DNA from: Azospirillum sp. SYSU D00513
GTDB taxonomy: Bacteria; Pseudomonadota; Alphaproteobacteria; Azospirillales; Azospirillaceae
Length of the DNA stretch: 64,000 nt
Direction of reading: 5' to 3'
Assembly (NCBI RefSeq): GCF_017356015.1
Contig: NZ_JAFIQV010000004.1
Span: 146,954 to 210,953, forward strand
Part shown: piece after piece, positions 27,451 through 36,445 of the stretch
How positions within the stretch are numbered: the stretch's first letter is position 1
Layout: each line of letters begins with the position of its first letter
The notes under the pieces: model-generated
What the model saw: only the letters and a program-made list of their open reading frames with translations
Told to the model about the DNA's origin: nothing
Databases searched by the model: none
Program-made: the position numbers and the translations under genes

Positions 27451-28329
27451 TTACCGGGTCGGAACCGGCGGGGTCTTGGAATAGTCGTAGAAGCCGCGCC
27501 CGACCTTGCGCCCGATCCAGCCGGCCTCGACATACTTCACCAGCAGCGGGCACGGGCGGTACTTGCTGTCGGCCAGCCCCTCGTAGAGCACCTGCATGAC
27601 CGCGAGGCAGGTGTCCAGGCCGATGAAGTCGGCCAGTTCCAGCGGGCCCATCGGGTGGTTGGCGCCGAGCTTCATGGCCGTGTCGATGGCGTCGACGCTG
27701 CCCACGCCCTCGTACAGGGTGTAGACCGCCTCGTTGATCATCGGCAGCAGGATGCGGTTGACGATGAAGGCCGGGAAATCCTCCGCCACCGCCGCCGTCT
27801 TGCCGAGCTGCACCGTCAGTTCCCGGACGGCCGTGAAGGTCGGCTCGTCCGTGGCGATGCCCCGGATCAGCTCGACCAGCTGCATCAGCGGCACCGGGTT
27901 CATGAAATGCATGCCGATGAACTTGGCCGGCCGGTCGGTCGACGCCGCGAGACGCGTGATCGAGATGGACGAGGTGTTCGTCGCGATCAGCGCTTCCGGC
28001 TTCAGGTGCGGGACCAGCTTCTTGAAGATGTCGCGCTTCAGGACCTCGTTCTCGGTCGCCGCCTCGACCACCAGGTCGGAGTTGCCGAAGGCCGCCATGT
28101 CCGTGCTGGTCTTGATGCGGGTCAGCGCGGCGTCCTTGTCGGCCGCCTCCATCTTGCCCTTGCCGACCAGCCGCTCCATGTTGCGGGCGATGGCCGCCTG
28201 CGCCTTCTGGAGGATGTCGTCGTCGATGTCGCAGAGGATCACATCGTAACCGGACGCCGCGCAGACATGCGCGATGCCACTGCCCATCTGGCCGGCACCA
28301 ATAACGCCAATGGTCTTAATCGTGGACAT
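27451..28329 (-). CDS. 3-hydroxybutyryl-CoA dehydrogenase
   Basis: A 292-residue NAD(P)-dependent 3-hydroxyacyl-CoA dehydrogenase (Hbd/PaaH type). The Rossmann motif GVIGAGQMGSGIAHVCA is at residues 8-24, the catalytic segment FIGMHFMNPVPLM contains the conserved His, and ANHPMGPLELADFIGLD lies in the C-terminal domain. It oxidises 3-hydroxybutyryl-CoA to acetoacetyl-CoA in butyrate/PHB or aromatic catabolism. It is 62 bases downstream of etfA on the same strand, consistent with a fatty-acid/electron-transfer unit. Confidence 0.93.
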   Translation of the reverse strand: MSTIKTIGVIGAGQMGSGIAHVCAASGYDVILCDIDDDILQKAQAAIARNMERLVGKGKMEAADKDAALTRIKTSTDMAAFGNSDLVVEAATENEVLKRDIFKKLVPHLKPEALIATNTSSISITRLAASTDRPAKFIGMHFMNPVPLMQLVELIRGIATDEPTFTAVRELTVQLGKTAAVAEDFPAFIVNRILLPMINEAVYTLYEGVGSVDAIDTAMKLGANHPMGPLELADFIGLDTCLAVMQVLYEGLADSKYRPCPLLVKYVEAGWIGRKVGRGFYDYSKTPPVPTR

Positions 28330-28391
28330 GTGGCTTTCCCGCAGAAGCTAGGCACAAGATCGAGGATAACAGATGCTTGGAACGCACGCGC

Positions 28392-29330
28392 TTACTTCGC
28401 GAGCGCGTCCGTCAGTTCCGGGACGGCCTTGAAGAGATCGCCGACGAGCCCGTAGTCGGCGACCTGGAAGATCGGCGCCTCCTCGTCCTTGTTGATCGCC
28501 ACGATGACCTTGCTGTCCTTCATGCCGGCGAGGTGCTGGATGGCGCCCGAGATGCCGACCGCGATGTACAGCTCCGGGGCGACGATCTTGCCGGTCTGGC
28601 CGACCTGGTAATCGTTCGGCACGAAGCCGGCGTCCACGGCGGCGCGGCTGGCGCCGACGGCGGCACCCAGCTTGTCGGCCAGGGCCTCCAGCAGCTTGAA
28701 GTTCTCGCCCGACTGCATGCCGCGGCCGCCCGACACGACCACGCGCGCCTGGGTCAGTTCCGGACGCTCCGACTTCGTCAGCTCCTGGCTGAGGAAGGCG
28801 GACTTGCCGTTGCCTTTCTCGCTGCCGCTGACCGCCTCGACCGAGGCCGAGCCGCCCTCGGCCGCGACGGCGTCGAAGGCCGTCGTGCGGACGGTGATCA
28901 CCTTCAGCGCGTCCGACGACTTCACGGTCGCGATCGCGTTGCCGGCGTAGATCGGCCGCTCGAAAGTGTCCGCGTCCACCACGCCCGTGATGTCGGAGAG
29001 GGCCGCCACGTCCAGGAGCGCGGCCGCGCGCGGCATCAGGTTCTTGCCGGCCGAGGTGGCCGGGGCCAGCACATGGCTGTAGCCCTTGGCCAGTTCCACC
29101 ACCAGCGGGGCCAGAGCCTCCGGCAGGCCATGCTCGTAGGCGTCGTCGTCGGCGTGCAGGACCTTGGTGACGCCCGCCACCTTGGCCGCGGCATCGGCAA
29201 CGCCCTGAGCACCCTTGCCGGCGACCAGCAGGTGGATGTCGGAACCGAGCTTGGCCGCCGCAGCCACGGCGTTCAGCGTGGCCGGCTTGAGGGCGGCGTT
29301 GTCGTGATCGGCAATGACCAGGATCGGCAT
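28392..29330 (-). CDS. etfA: Electron transfer flavoprotein, alpha subunit
   Basis: A 312-residue EtfA. It begins with [10 protein letters not shown], and the C-terminal FAD-binding signature includes [50 protein letters not shown] and [16 protein letters not shown]. With EtfB it passes electrons from acyl-CoA and other dehydrogenases to ETF-ubiquinone oxidoreductase. One base separates it from the etfB stop. Confidence 0.96.
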   Translation of the reverse strand: MPILVIADHDNAALKPATLNAVAAAAKLGSDIHLLVAGKGAQGVADAAAKVAGVTKVLHADDDAYEHGLPEALAPLVVELAKGYSHVLAPATSAGKNLMPRAAALLDVAALSDITGVVDADTFERPIYAGNAIATVKSSDALKVITVRTTAFDAVAAEGGSASVEAVSGSEKGNGKSAFLSQELTKSERPELTQARVVVSGGRGMQSGENFKLLEALADKLGAAVGASRAAVDAGFVPNDYQVGQTGKIVAPELYIAVGISGAIQHLAGMKDSKVIVAINKDEEAPIFQVADYGLVGDLFKAVPELTDALAK

Positions 29331-29331
29331 G

Positions 29332-30081
29332 TCAGAGCACCCGCGCTTCGTTCTTGAGCTTGTCCACCAGCGCCGCCACGTCGGCGACCTTCACGCCGGC
29401 GCTACGCTTGGCTGGCTCGGTCACCTTCACCGTGGTCAGGCGCGGCGTCACGTCCACGCCGAGGTCGGCGGGGGTGGTGGTGTCCAGCGGCTTCTTCTTG
29501 GCCTTCATGATGTTGGGAAGGCTGGCGTAGCGCGGCTCGTTCAGGCGCAGGTCGGCGGTGACCACGGCCGGGAGCGTCAGCTCGACCGTCTCCAGCCCGC
29601 CGTCGATCTCGCGCGTCACGGTGACCTTGCCGTCACCGGCCTGGACCTTCGAGGCGAAGGTGCCCTGCGGCCAGCCCAGCAGGGCGGCCAGCATCTGGCC
29701 GGTCTGGTTGCAGTCGTCGTCGATGGCCTGCTTGCCGAGCACAACCAGGGTGGGGCCTTCCTTCTCGACCAGGGCCTTCAGGACCTTGGCGACGGCGAGC
29801 GGCTGGGTTTCCACGTCGGTCTGCACCAGGATGGCGCGGTCGGCGCCCATGGCGAGCGCGGTGCGCAGCGTTTCCTGGCTGGCCTGCGGACCCACGGAGA
29901 CGGCGATCACCTCCGACGCCGTGCCGGCTTCCTTCAGGCGGACCGCCTCTTCGACGGCGATCTCGTCGAAGGGGTTCATCGACATCTTCACGTTGGCCGT
30001 CTCAACGCCCGAGCCGTCCGCCTTCACGCGGATCTTGACGTTGTAATCGACCACCCGCTTGACGGGGACCAGGACCTTCAT
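29332..30081 (-). CDS. etfB: Electron transfer flavoprotein, beta subunit
   Basis: A 249-residue EtfB, opening with [20 protein letters not shown]-binding/structural signature [26 protein letters not shown] lies around residues 118-143, and the recognition-loop segment near [12 protein letters not shown] (about 190-205) is intact. First gene of the etfB-etfA(-hbd) unit. The upstream 158 bases before the adenosyltransferase gene probably hold the promoter. Confidence 0.96.
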   Translation of the reverse strand: MKVLVPVKRVVDYNVKIRVKADGSGVETANVKMSMNPFDEIAVEEAVRLKEAGTASEVIAVSVGPQASQETLRTALAMGADRAILVQTDVETQPLAVAKVLKALVEKEGPTLVVLGKQAIDDDCNQTGQMLAALLGWPQGTFASKVQAGDGKVTVTREIDGGLETVELTLPAVVTADLRLNEPRYASLPNIMKAKKKPLDTTTPADLGVDVTPRLTTVKVTEPAKRSAGVKVADVAALVDKLKNEARVL

Positions 30082-30239
30082 CTCCCACCCTATGCTGAAT
30101 GTTTGATGCGCCGCGCGGCGTCACCGAAATGGGGTGCTGTGACAGTCTGCGGACCATAGGTTCAGACCCATGGGCTGTCAACTTTTGGTCAAGCGCCCAG
30201 TATCCGCCCGATTCCAAAGGATAATAGGGCGGCCCTGCC

Positions 30240-30809
30240 TCACCGGTTCGCGCCGGGCACCCACAGCACGTCGCCGGCCCCCCGGCCGTTGGCGTGGCGG
30301 CTCAGCACGAAGAGATGGTCGGACAGCCGGTTCACGTATTTCAGCGCCGCCGCCCCCACGGGCTCCACCCCCGCCAGCGCCGTCATCAGCCGCTCGGCCC
30401 GGCGCACCACGGTGCGTGCCAGATGAAGCTGAGCCGCCAATGGCGTGCCGCCCGGCAGCACGAAGGAGGTCAGCGGGGAAAGCTCCGCGTTCAGCGCGTC
30501 GATCTCGCGCTCCAGCCGGTCCACCTGCGCCTCGACGATGCGGAGCGGCGGGTATTTCGGGTCGGGGCTTTCGGGCGTGCAGAGATCGGCGCCCAGATCG
30601 AACAGGTCGTTCTGGATGCGCGCCAGCATAGCATCGAGGTCGGGGCGGTCGGCGCCATGCAGCCGCGCGATGCCGATGACGGCGTTCGCCTCGTCCACCG
30701 TGCCGTAGGCCTCGACGCGCAGATCGTGCTTGGGCACGCGCGTGCCGTCGCCGAGCGACGTCTCTCCCTTGTCGCCACCGCGGGTGTAGATGCGCGTCAG
30801 CTTGACCAT
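30240..30809 (-). CDS. PduO-type cob(I)alamin adenosyltransferase
   Basis: A 189-residue ATP:corrinoid adenosyltransferase, forming adenosylcobalamin. The ATP-binding N terminus TRIYTRGGDKGETSLGDG is at residues 5-22; EAYGTVDEANAVIG, FVLPGG and the RTVVRRAER / YVNRLSDHLFVLSR helices identify the PduO family, unrelated to CobA. It supports B12-dependent mutases encoded elsewhere. It is followed on the minus strand by the etf genes and preceded by the HIG1 gene 21 bases away. Confidence 0.93.
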   Translation of the reverse strand: MVKLTRIYTRGGDKGETSLGDGTRVPKHDLRVEAYGTVDEANAVIGIARLHGADRPDLDAMLARIQNDLFDLGADLCTPESPDPKYPPLRIVEAQVDRLEREIDALNAELSPLTSFVLPGGTPLAAQLHLARTVVRRAERLMTALAGVEPVGAAALKYVNRLSDHLFVLSRHANGRGAGDVLWVPGANR

Positions 30810-30830
30810 GGCGCTCGCCTCCCCGCCATG

Positions 30831-31028
30831 TCAGCCCGCCCGGCTCAGCAGCGCCAGCAGGAACAGCAGGAGGGCCACCCCCTGCAGGATCACGCGGAAG
30901 CGCATCGCGATGTTGGATTTGCGCGGATCGGACTGGCCGCCCCGCACCATGAAGAACAGCCCGATGAAGAGCGACGCCACAACCGCGAGCATCGCCAGGC
31001 CGAGGAGGATCGAGAAGAGATCGTTCAT
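30831..31028 (-). CDS. HIG1-domain twin-transmembrane protein
   Basis: A 65-residue inner-membrane protein: TM1 about 7-29, the conserved DPRKSNIAMRFRVILQGVAL segment and TM2 about 46-62. This is the HIG1 (hypoxia-induced) pattern; mitochondrial relatives are respiratory supercomplex factors acting on cytochrome oxidase. A similar role in alphaproteobacteria is likely but unproven. It heads a unit with the adenosyltransferase gene. Confidence 0.87.
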   Translation of the reverse strand: MNDLFSILLGLAMLAVVASLFIGLFFMVRGGQSDPRKSNIAMRFRVILQGVALLLFLLALLSRAG

Positions 31029-31194
31029 GCACGCTATATAGCGCGCTGCTCCGCTCCCGCCTATCCCGCCGACCGGGACTGTTGCGAAAACAGGGGAACA
31101 CTATAGATAGACGTCAAGGGACGGACCCGCCCGGCGCCGCCAAGCGCCCCTGGGCGGGGAAAAGGTCCGCACGGGGGCAGGACGGGAGAGAGGC

Positions 31195-32628
31195 ATGGAG
31201 CGGCGGAGCTTCCTGAAGGCGGCGGCCGTGATGGCGGCCGGGGCCGGGACGGGCGCGGGGCTGCGCGGTGCCGCCGCCCAGCCGGCACCCGGCGAGACCG
31301 CCGCCTTCCCGGACGGCTTTCTCTGGGGCTGCTCCACCGCCGCCTACCAGATCGAGGGGGCCGTGACGGCCGACGGCCGGGGACCCAGCATCTGGGATGT
31401 CTTCAGCCACAGGCCCGGCCGGACCGCGGAGGGCGCCACCGGCGACATCGCCTGCGACCATTACCACCGCTACGCCGAGGACGTGGCGCTGATGAAGGCC
31501 GCGGGCATGCGGGCCTACCGCTTCTCGGTCGCCTGGCCGCGCGTGCTGCCGCTGGGCACCGGAGCGGTGAACCCGGCTGGGCTGGATTTCTATGACCGGC
31601 TGGTCGATTCGCTGCTCGGCCAGGGCATCGATCCCTGGCCCTGCCTCTATCATTGGGACCTGCCGCAGGCCTTGCAGGATCGTGGAGGCTGGCTGAACCG
31701 CGACATCGCCGGCTGGTTCGCCGACTACGCCCTCGCCGTGTCGAGGCGGATCGGCGACCGGGCGCGCCATTGGGCGATGCTGAACGAGCCGTCGGTCGCC
31801 GCGATCCTCGGCCATGGGCTGGGCCGGCACGCGCCGGGCCTGACCGGCCGCGCGAACTACGCCGCTGCGATCCATCACCAGAACCTCGCCCAGGGGCAGG
31901 CGCTGCTGGCCCTGCGGGCGGCGGGCGGGACCCGCCGGCAGCTCGGCACCATCCTCTCGCTCCAGCCGGTCTGGCCGGTCGGCGGGCTGGATTCCAACCA
32001 CATGGCGGCGGAGACGTGGCACGCCGCCTGGAACCGCGCCTGCCTGGACCCGCTGCTGCTCGGGGAATATCCCGACCTGCTGGCGGCGGACTTCGCCCCC
32101 CTGACCAGGGCCGGCGACCTGGAGACGATCCGCCAGCCCGTGGATTTCCTGGGCCTCAACTACTACAACCGCATGCACCAGCAGCCCGACCCCACCGGGC
32201 TGGTCGGCACCGGCTACGGCCCGGCGCCGGAGGGGACGCGGGTCACCGCCATGGGCTGGCCGGTCGAGCCGGACGGGATCGGCGAGATGCTGATCGACCT
32301 GAAAGAGCGTTACGGCAATCCGCCGGTCTATGTGACGGGGAACGGTGGCGCCTTTCCCGACCCGCCCGGGCCGAACGGTCGGGTGGAGGACCAGGATCGC
32401 ATCGCTTACCTGCGCGGCCATCTGCTGTGGGCGCACAAGGCCATCGATGATGGCGCCAACCTGCGCGGCTATTTCGTGCGGACCCTGCTCGACGGCTTCG
32501 AGTGGGCGGAGGGCTACACCCGCCACTTCGGGCTGGTCCAGGTGGACCGCAAGACCATGAAGCGCACGCCCAAGGCCAGCTATCACTGGTACGCCGACCT
32601 CATCCGCCGCAACGGGATCGTCGTCTGA
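31195..32628 (+). CDS. GH1-family protein lacking the catalytic nucleophile (pseudo-beta-glucosidase)
   Basis: A 477-residue GH1 (beta-glucosidase) fold with a Tat-type leader (MERRSFLKAAAVMAAG), so it is probably exported. Glycone-site motifs are intact: FLWGCSTAAYQIEG, HWDLPQAL, the acid/base E198 in MLNEPSV, NYYNR and LLDGFEWAEGY. The nucleophile motif, normally (I/V)TENG, reads YVTGNGGAF: residue 382 is Gly, codon GGG. An engineered Glu-to-Gly change at this site turns GH1 hydrolases into glycosynthases, and natural loss of a catalytic Glu occurs in Klotho. It may be inactive, a transglycosylating enzyme or a sugar-binding protein. The reading frame is otherwise complete. No sugar transporter is adjacent. 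Confidence 0.88.
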   Translation: MERRSFLKAAAVMAAGAGTGAGLRGAAAQPAPGETAAFPDGFLWGCSTAAYQIEGAVTADGRGPSIWDVFSHRPGRTAEGATGDIACDHYHRYAEDVALMKAAGMRAYRFSVAWPRVLPLGTGAVNPAGLDFYDRLVDSLLGQGIDPWPCLYHWDLPQALQDRGGWLNRDIAGWFADYALAVSRRIGDRARHWAMLNEPSVAAILGHGLGRHAPGLTGRANYAAAIHHQNLAQGQALLALRAAGGTRRQLGTILSLQPVWPVGGLDSNHMAAETWHAAWNRACLDPLLLGEYPDLLAADFAPLTRAGDLETIRQPVDFLGLNYYNRMHQQPDPTGLVGTGYGPAPEGTRVTAMGWPVEPDGIGEMLIDLKERYGNPPVYVTGNGGAFPDPPGPNGRVEDQDRIAYLRGHLLWAHKAIDDGANLRGYFVRTLLDGFEWAEGYTRHFGLVQVDRKTMKRTPKASYHWYADLIRRNGIVV

Positions 32629-32825
32629 CCTGAACCCGCGCGACGCATGGCAGGGGTGCCGGGGCGGCCCGTGGCATTCGGCGGCGCACGCCCCAACATC
32701 GCAAGGTCAACTTCCCGCTTCCGGACGTGCGGGCGGATCGCCGGTTCCAGAGATCGCCGATCCTCCCATGGCCCGAAGCGGGGCGGCGGCCATTCCCATG
32801 GCGGACCCTTTTCCATGGAATCAGC

Positions 32826-33824
32826 ATGACGATCCCCTTCTCCGTCCTCGATCTCGTTCCCATCGTCCAGGGCGCCACGGCGTCCGACGCCTACCGCAAC
32901 ATGGTCGACCTGGCGCAGCATGTGGAAGGTTGGGGCTACGAGCGTTTCTGGCTGGCCGAGCATCACAACATGGTGGGCATCGGCAGTTCGGCGACCGCCG
33001 TGCTGATCGGGCATGTCGCCGTCAACACGAAGACGCTGCGCGTCGGCTCCGGCGGCGTGATGCTGCCCAACCATTCGCCGCTGGTGATCGCGGAGCAGTT
33101 CGGGACGCTGGAGTCGCTGTTTCCCGGCCGCATCGACCTCGGGCTCGGCCGCGCGCCGGGCACGGACATGCGCACCGCCCAGGCCCTGCGCCGCGACCTG
33201 ACCAGCAACGCCGACCATTTCCCGCAGGACGTGGTGGAGCTTCAGGCGCTGCTGGGGCCGGTGGAGCCGGGGCAGGTCGTGCAGGCGGTGCCCGGTGCCG
33301 GGCTGAAGGTGCCGCTGTGGATCCTGGGGTCGAGCCTGTTCGGCGCGCAGCTCGCCGCGGCGCTGGGGCTGCCCTACGGCTTTGCCTCCCACTTCGCGCC
33401 GGATGCGCTGATGCAGGCGCTGCGCGTCTACCGGGAGCGCTTCACCCCGTCGGAGCAGCGGGAGACGCCGCACGCCATGGTCGGGGTGAACGTCATCGCC
33501 GCCGAGACGGACGAAGAGGCGCGCCGGCTCTTCACCTCGCAGCAGCAGGCCTTCACCGACCTGCACCGCAACGCGCGCGGCAAGCTGAAGCCGCCCATCG
33601 ACAACATCGAGGATTACTGGTCGCCCATCGAGAAGATCCGGGTCGAGCAGATGCTGTCCTGCTCGGTCGTCGGTTCCCCGCAGACGGTGCGCGAGGGGCT
33701 GGAGCGTCTGATCGAGACCACCCGCGCCGACGAGCTGATGGTGGTCGCTCCGCTCTATGACCACGCGGCGCGGCTGCGCTCCTTCGAGATCGTCGCGGAG
33801 GTCCGCAAGTCCCTGGGCGCCTGA
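32826..33824 (+). CDS. LLM-class flavin-dependent oxidoreductase (luciferase-like)
   Basis: A 332-residue TIM-barrel flavoprotein of the bacterial luciferase superfamily: [56 protein letters not shown] and the phosphate-binding [10 protein letters not shown]. It resembles the YhbW-type group, which uses reduced flavin and oxygen on an unknown substrate. ATG 32826 is the natural family start. Convergent with a PAS-only protein; eight bases separate the stops. Confidence 0.9.
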   Translation: MTIPFSVLDLVPIVQGATASDAYRNMVDLAQHVEGWGYERFWLAEHHNMVGIGSSATAVLIGHVAVNTKTLRVGSGGVMLPNHSPLVIAEQFGTLESLFPGRIDLGLGRAPGTDMRTAQALRRDLTSNADHFPQDVVELQALLGPVEPGQVVQAVPGAGLKVPLWILGSSLFGAQLAAALGLPYGFASHFAPDALMQALRVYRERFTPSEQRETPHAMVGVNVIAAETDEEARRLFTSQQQAFTDLHRNARGKLKPPIDNIEDYWSPIEKIRVEQMLSCSVVGSPQTVREGLERLIETTRADELMVVAPLYDHAARLRSFEIVAEVRKSLGA

Positions 33825-33831
33825 AGCGGAT

Positions 33832-34308
33832 TCAGATCCGCTCGAAGGCGACCACGGTCCAGATCATGCCCACCCTGCCGTTGTCCGCGGACAGCGGCAG
33901 GTGGAGGTCGTACACCCGCCGGACATCTCCCAGCGGCCCCGTGTAGGGCGGCGAGACCAGCATCGGCTGCCCCAGATTGGCCACCGTCGCCCGCTGCGTC
34001 CAGAGTTGGCTGCCCGGCCGGATGTGGTCGAGTTCGGAGAAGCGGCAGCCGGTGAAGTCGCGGCGGGCCATCTGGATGATGGCCGATCCCAGCAGCGCGT
34101 AGCGGAAGTCCCGCTCGGTCTCCAGAACCTCGGTCAGGATGCTCCAGGGCATCAGCTCCAGCGGGAGCGCCACGGCATCGAGGTCGGTTTCGTGCGGCAT
34201 GGCCCGTTCGCCCGACCTGGCCTTCCAGAACTGGTAGGCCTGGTCGAGCATGGGATGCTCTCGCAGAACATCCTGAGCGCCGGGTTGCAGCGCGGTCAGC
34301 GCGGACAT
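33832..34308 (-). CDS. Stand-alone PAS-type protein (PAS_5-like)
   Basis: A 158-residue single-domain protein of the PAS_5-like group widespread in Rhodospirillales. It starts QAYQFWKARSGERAMPHETDLD, followed by FRYALLGSAIIQMARRDFTGCRFSEL and a PPYTGPLGDVRRVYDLHLPLS strand pair that closes the PAS fold. No output domain is present, so it must act through a partner or bind a ligand. The start is uncertain: ATG 34308, or GTG 34317. Confidence 0.75.
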   Translation of the reverse strand: MSALTALQPGAQDVLREHPMLDQAYQFWKARSGERAMPHETDLDAVALPLELMPWSILTEVLETERDFRYALLGSAIIQMARRDFTGCRFSELDHIRPGSQLWTQRATVANLGQPMLVSPPYTGPLGDVRRVYDLHLPLSADNGRVGMIWTVVAFERI

Positions 34309-34465
34309 GTGTGACACCGGGAGTGACGGTCAGGGGCTTTGGCGTATGGGCTTGGCGGCAGGTGCTTTGGGGCCGGCCCGTCGCAGGGCCTCCCTGAGGT
34401 AAGTTCTAGACCGTCCGGCCGTAACATTGTTGTGACCAATGATTGGTTGTGGCGGGGGGTGGTCT

Positions 34466-35056
34466 TTACAGCCGATCCATCATCCGGTCCACCCGTGCCA
34501 GATGGCGGGCGCGGTCAGCGGCGGTTGCGCGGTCCATGTCGTGCAAGGCCAGGTAACGGAACCTCGCCTTCGGCGCGCAGGCCGTCAGCACGCCGTTCTT
34601 CAGGATGCGCCGCGCGGGGTTGCGCATGTACAGCTCCACCACCCACCAGGGGGAGCCAAAGCTGGTCAGCACCGTGACCGAGCGCAGCCTGTCCAGCAGC
34701 GGCACGATGCGCCCGCCCGCGAGATCGTGACGGAAGGTGACGCCCGGCACCCAGACCCGGTCGAAATAGCCCTTGAGGATCGCCGGCGTGTCGAACCACC
34801 AGTGCGGGAAGCAGAAGACCAGCGCCTCCGATTCGGTCAGCCGCTCCACCAGCGGCCGCACGGCGGAGGCGTCGTAGCCCGGCTCGAAGTAGGAGGCGCG
34901 CTCCGCCGGGGTCAGGGCCGGCTGGAAGCCCTCGGCGTAGAGGTCCGTTTCGATGACCTCGTGCCCCGCATCGCGCAGCCGTTCCGCCGCCCGGCGCTGC
35001 ACGGCGGCGGCGAAGCTGTCGGGCAGCGGGTGGGCGAGGATGGTCTGAACCTTCAT
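34466..35056 (-). CDS. Flavodoxin-fold NAD(P)H-dependent oxidoreductase
   Basis: A 196-residue protein of the NAD(P)H:quinone oxidoreductase (MdaB/KefF-like) family: QTILAHPLPDSFAAAV at the FMN phosphate site, FCFPHWWFDTPAILKGYFDRVW and SVTVLTSFGSPWWVVELY. It probably reduces quinones or electrophiles with two electrons. It is the third gene of a minus-strand operon after the MarR regulator and gamma-carbonic anhydrase-like gene; its ATG overlaps the latter's stop (ATGA). The context suggests induction by reactive electrophiles. Confidence 0.88.
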   Translation of the reverse strand: MKVQTILAHPLPDSFAAAVQRRAAERLRDAGHEVIETDLYAEGFQPALTPAERASYFEPGYDASAVRPLVERLTESEALVFCFPHWWFDTPAILKGYFDRVWVPGVTFRHDLAGGRIVPLLDRLRSVTVLTSFGSPWWVVELYMRNPARRILKNGVLTACAPKARFRYLALHDMDRATAADRARHLARVDRMMDRL

Positions 35057-35688
35057 GCGATCCGTCCCAGGTTGGCGGCTTCCACCGCGTGGTCCCCGGC
35101 ATGGCGGCGGGCCAGCGCCCGCGCGTAGCGCGGCATGACCGCCGGCATGATGCTTCCGCCCTCGGCCGGGCGCTCCACCCCGAACACGTAGCCCGGGAAA
35201 TCCAGCTCCTTCTGGATCGCCCAGATCTCCTCGTGGCGGTCCGGGGGCAGGATGCGCGCCGGGTCGCCCACCGCGATCCAGTTCAGCGGCACCACGGCCC
35301 CTTCGGGAAGGACCGTCCGCAGATGGACGATGCCGTTGATGCGGACCTCCGCCCGCCGGCCGATCCGCGCGCTGTTGAAGACCGTAGCCCCCGTCGCCAG
35401 GAAGGCCTCCTCCTCGACCGTGCAGCCGACGAGGCAGGCGCGCGGGCCGACCATCACGTTGGAACCGATCCGGACCGGATTGCCGCGCACGCCCCGGATC
35501 ACCGCCGTGTCCATGACGACGCAGTTCTCGCCGATGCTCACCGGGCCGCTTTCCGCCACGATGACCGCGCCGAAACCGATTGAACAGTTCGGGCCGATGG
35601 CGACGTCGCCGCAGATCGTGGCGTTCGGCGCGATCCGCGCCGTGGGGTCGATGCGCGGACTGCGTCCCTCATGGGCGAAGGCGGTCAT
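35053..35688 (-). CDS. Gamma-carbonic-anhydrase-like hexapeptide protein
   Basis: A 211-residue left-handed beta-helix protein with hexapeptide repeats (PTARIAPNATICGDVAIGPNC, ENCVVMDTAVI, GSNVMVGPRACLVGC) and a C-terminal helix. It looks like the gamma-CA/YrdA group. The three zinc histidines expected in active gamma-CA are not evident at the usual positions (only scattered His, such as VHLRT), so carbonic anhydrase activity is doubtful. Coupled by four-base overlaps to both neighbours. Confidence 0.82.
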   Translation of the reverse strand: MTAFAHEGRSPRIDPTARIAPNATICGDVAIGPNCSIGFGAVIVAESGPVSIGENCVVMDTAVIRGVRGNPVRIGSNVMVGPRACLVGCTVEEEAFLATGATVFNSARIGRRAEVRINGIVHLRTVLPEGAVVPLNWIAVGDPARILPPDRHEEIWAIQKELDFPGYVFGVERPAEGGSIMPAVMPRYARALARRHAGDHAVEAANLGRIA

Positions 35689-36257
35689 GGGCGGCGTCCT
35701 TTTCCGGTTGGCGGGGAACAGGGAGGAGTGGTGCGCTCCGCCTCCCTGGCGGCGGAGCCGATGGGGCAGAGCGGGCCGTCGCAGACGCCGTGGTCGCAGA
35801 AGCGGCAGACATGGCGCGCATAGGCGCGGACGGGGGTCTGGTCCGCGACGGGGGCGGCGAGCATCGCCGTGAGCAGCCCGTCGAGCAGCGCCCGCTGGCC
35901 GGGATCAAGCGGGGCGAGCAGCCGCAGGCAGGCATCGAGGCGGCCCTGCTGCAGCGCCTCGGCCCGTTCCCGGCCCGATTCGGTCAGGGCGAAGGGGACC
36001 TCCTTGCCGCCCCGCGGGCGCGGTCGGCGCTCCACATGGCCGTCGGCGGCGAGCTTTTCGAGCAGCCGCGCCGTGGCCGGCTGGGACAGGCCGATGACCG
36101 CGCCGAGCGCGGTTGCCGCCGTCGGCCCCCAATGGAGCAGCGTCAGCAATGCCGCGGCGGAGCTGTTCGACAGGGGGGCGAAGGCATCCTCGACCGCGCC
36201 CGAGAGCGTGGCCCAGAGCGCGCCGACCTTGTTCGCCAGAAGCCGTTCATCATGCAT
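35685..36257 (-). CDS. MarR-family regulator with C-terminal cysteine cluster
   Basis: A 190-residue MarR-type winged-helix repressor: helices about 1-40, recognition region TAATALGAVIGLSQPATARLL (46-66), wing RRPRPRGGKEVPFALTESG. After the dimerisation helix the protein has C151, C154, C159 and C164 (CRFCDHGVCDGPLC), a plausible metal or redox sensing site. It is the first gene of the operon with the hexapeptide protein and the oxidoreductase, which it probably controls. Start ATG 36257 is the best guess; in-frame ATGs at 36275 and 36272 would add about six residues, and no clear ribosome site decides. Confidence 0.85.
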   Translation of the reverse strand: MHDERLLANKVGALWATLSGAVEDAFAPLSNSSAAALLTLLHWGPTAATALGAVIGLSQPATARLLEKLAADGHVERRPRPRGGKEVPFALTESGRERAEALQQGRLDACLRLLAPLDPGQRALLDGLLTAMLAAPVADQTPVRAYARHVCRFCDHGVCDGPLCPIGSAAREAERTTPPCSPPTGKGRRP

Positions 36258-36268
36258 GCAGAGTGCAT
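36256..36268. promoter_or_regulatory. Palindrome at the MarR-type gene start (candidate operator)
   Basis: ATGCA-GAG-TGCAT is a perfect inverted repeat overlapping the proposed marR-type start codon, within the wider TGCATGCAGAGTGCATACA. Position fits autorepression. Part of the symmetry could be a chance product of repeated ATGCAT codons. Confidence 0.4.
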
Positions 36269-36373
36269 ACATCATGGCGAACCGCCGGGCAAGCACCGCC
36301 GGAAGGGACGGGACCCGCGCGGGGCTGTTCACGAAAGAACGGAAAAGGATCGGCCGCAGGGCAGCCATTCCGA

Positions 36374-36401
36374 TTGCGCGCGTACAGGCGCGCTGTATAA
36401 T
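36374..36401 (+). promoter_or_regulatory. Sigma-70-type promoter for the DUF983 gene
   Basis: TTGCGC and a perfect TATAAT -10 separated by 16 bases, about 45 bases upstream of the start codon at 36446. Two copies of ATCCATACA (36400-36408 and 36425-36433) lie at and downstream of the -10, in the position of an operator. Confidence 0.65.
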
Positions 36402-36445
36402 CCATACATTAGTGACGGAACACGATCCATACAAAGGAAGCCGGC

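Noticed and set aside
31081..31106. Promoter TTGCGA...TATAGA before the GH1 gene
   Set aside because: The spacing is only 14 bases, too short for a usual sigma-70 promoter.
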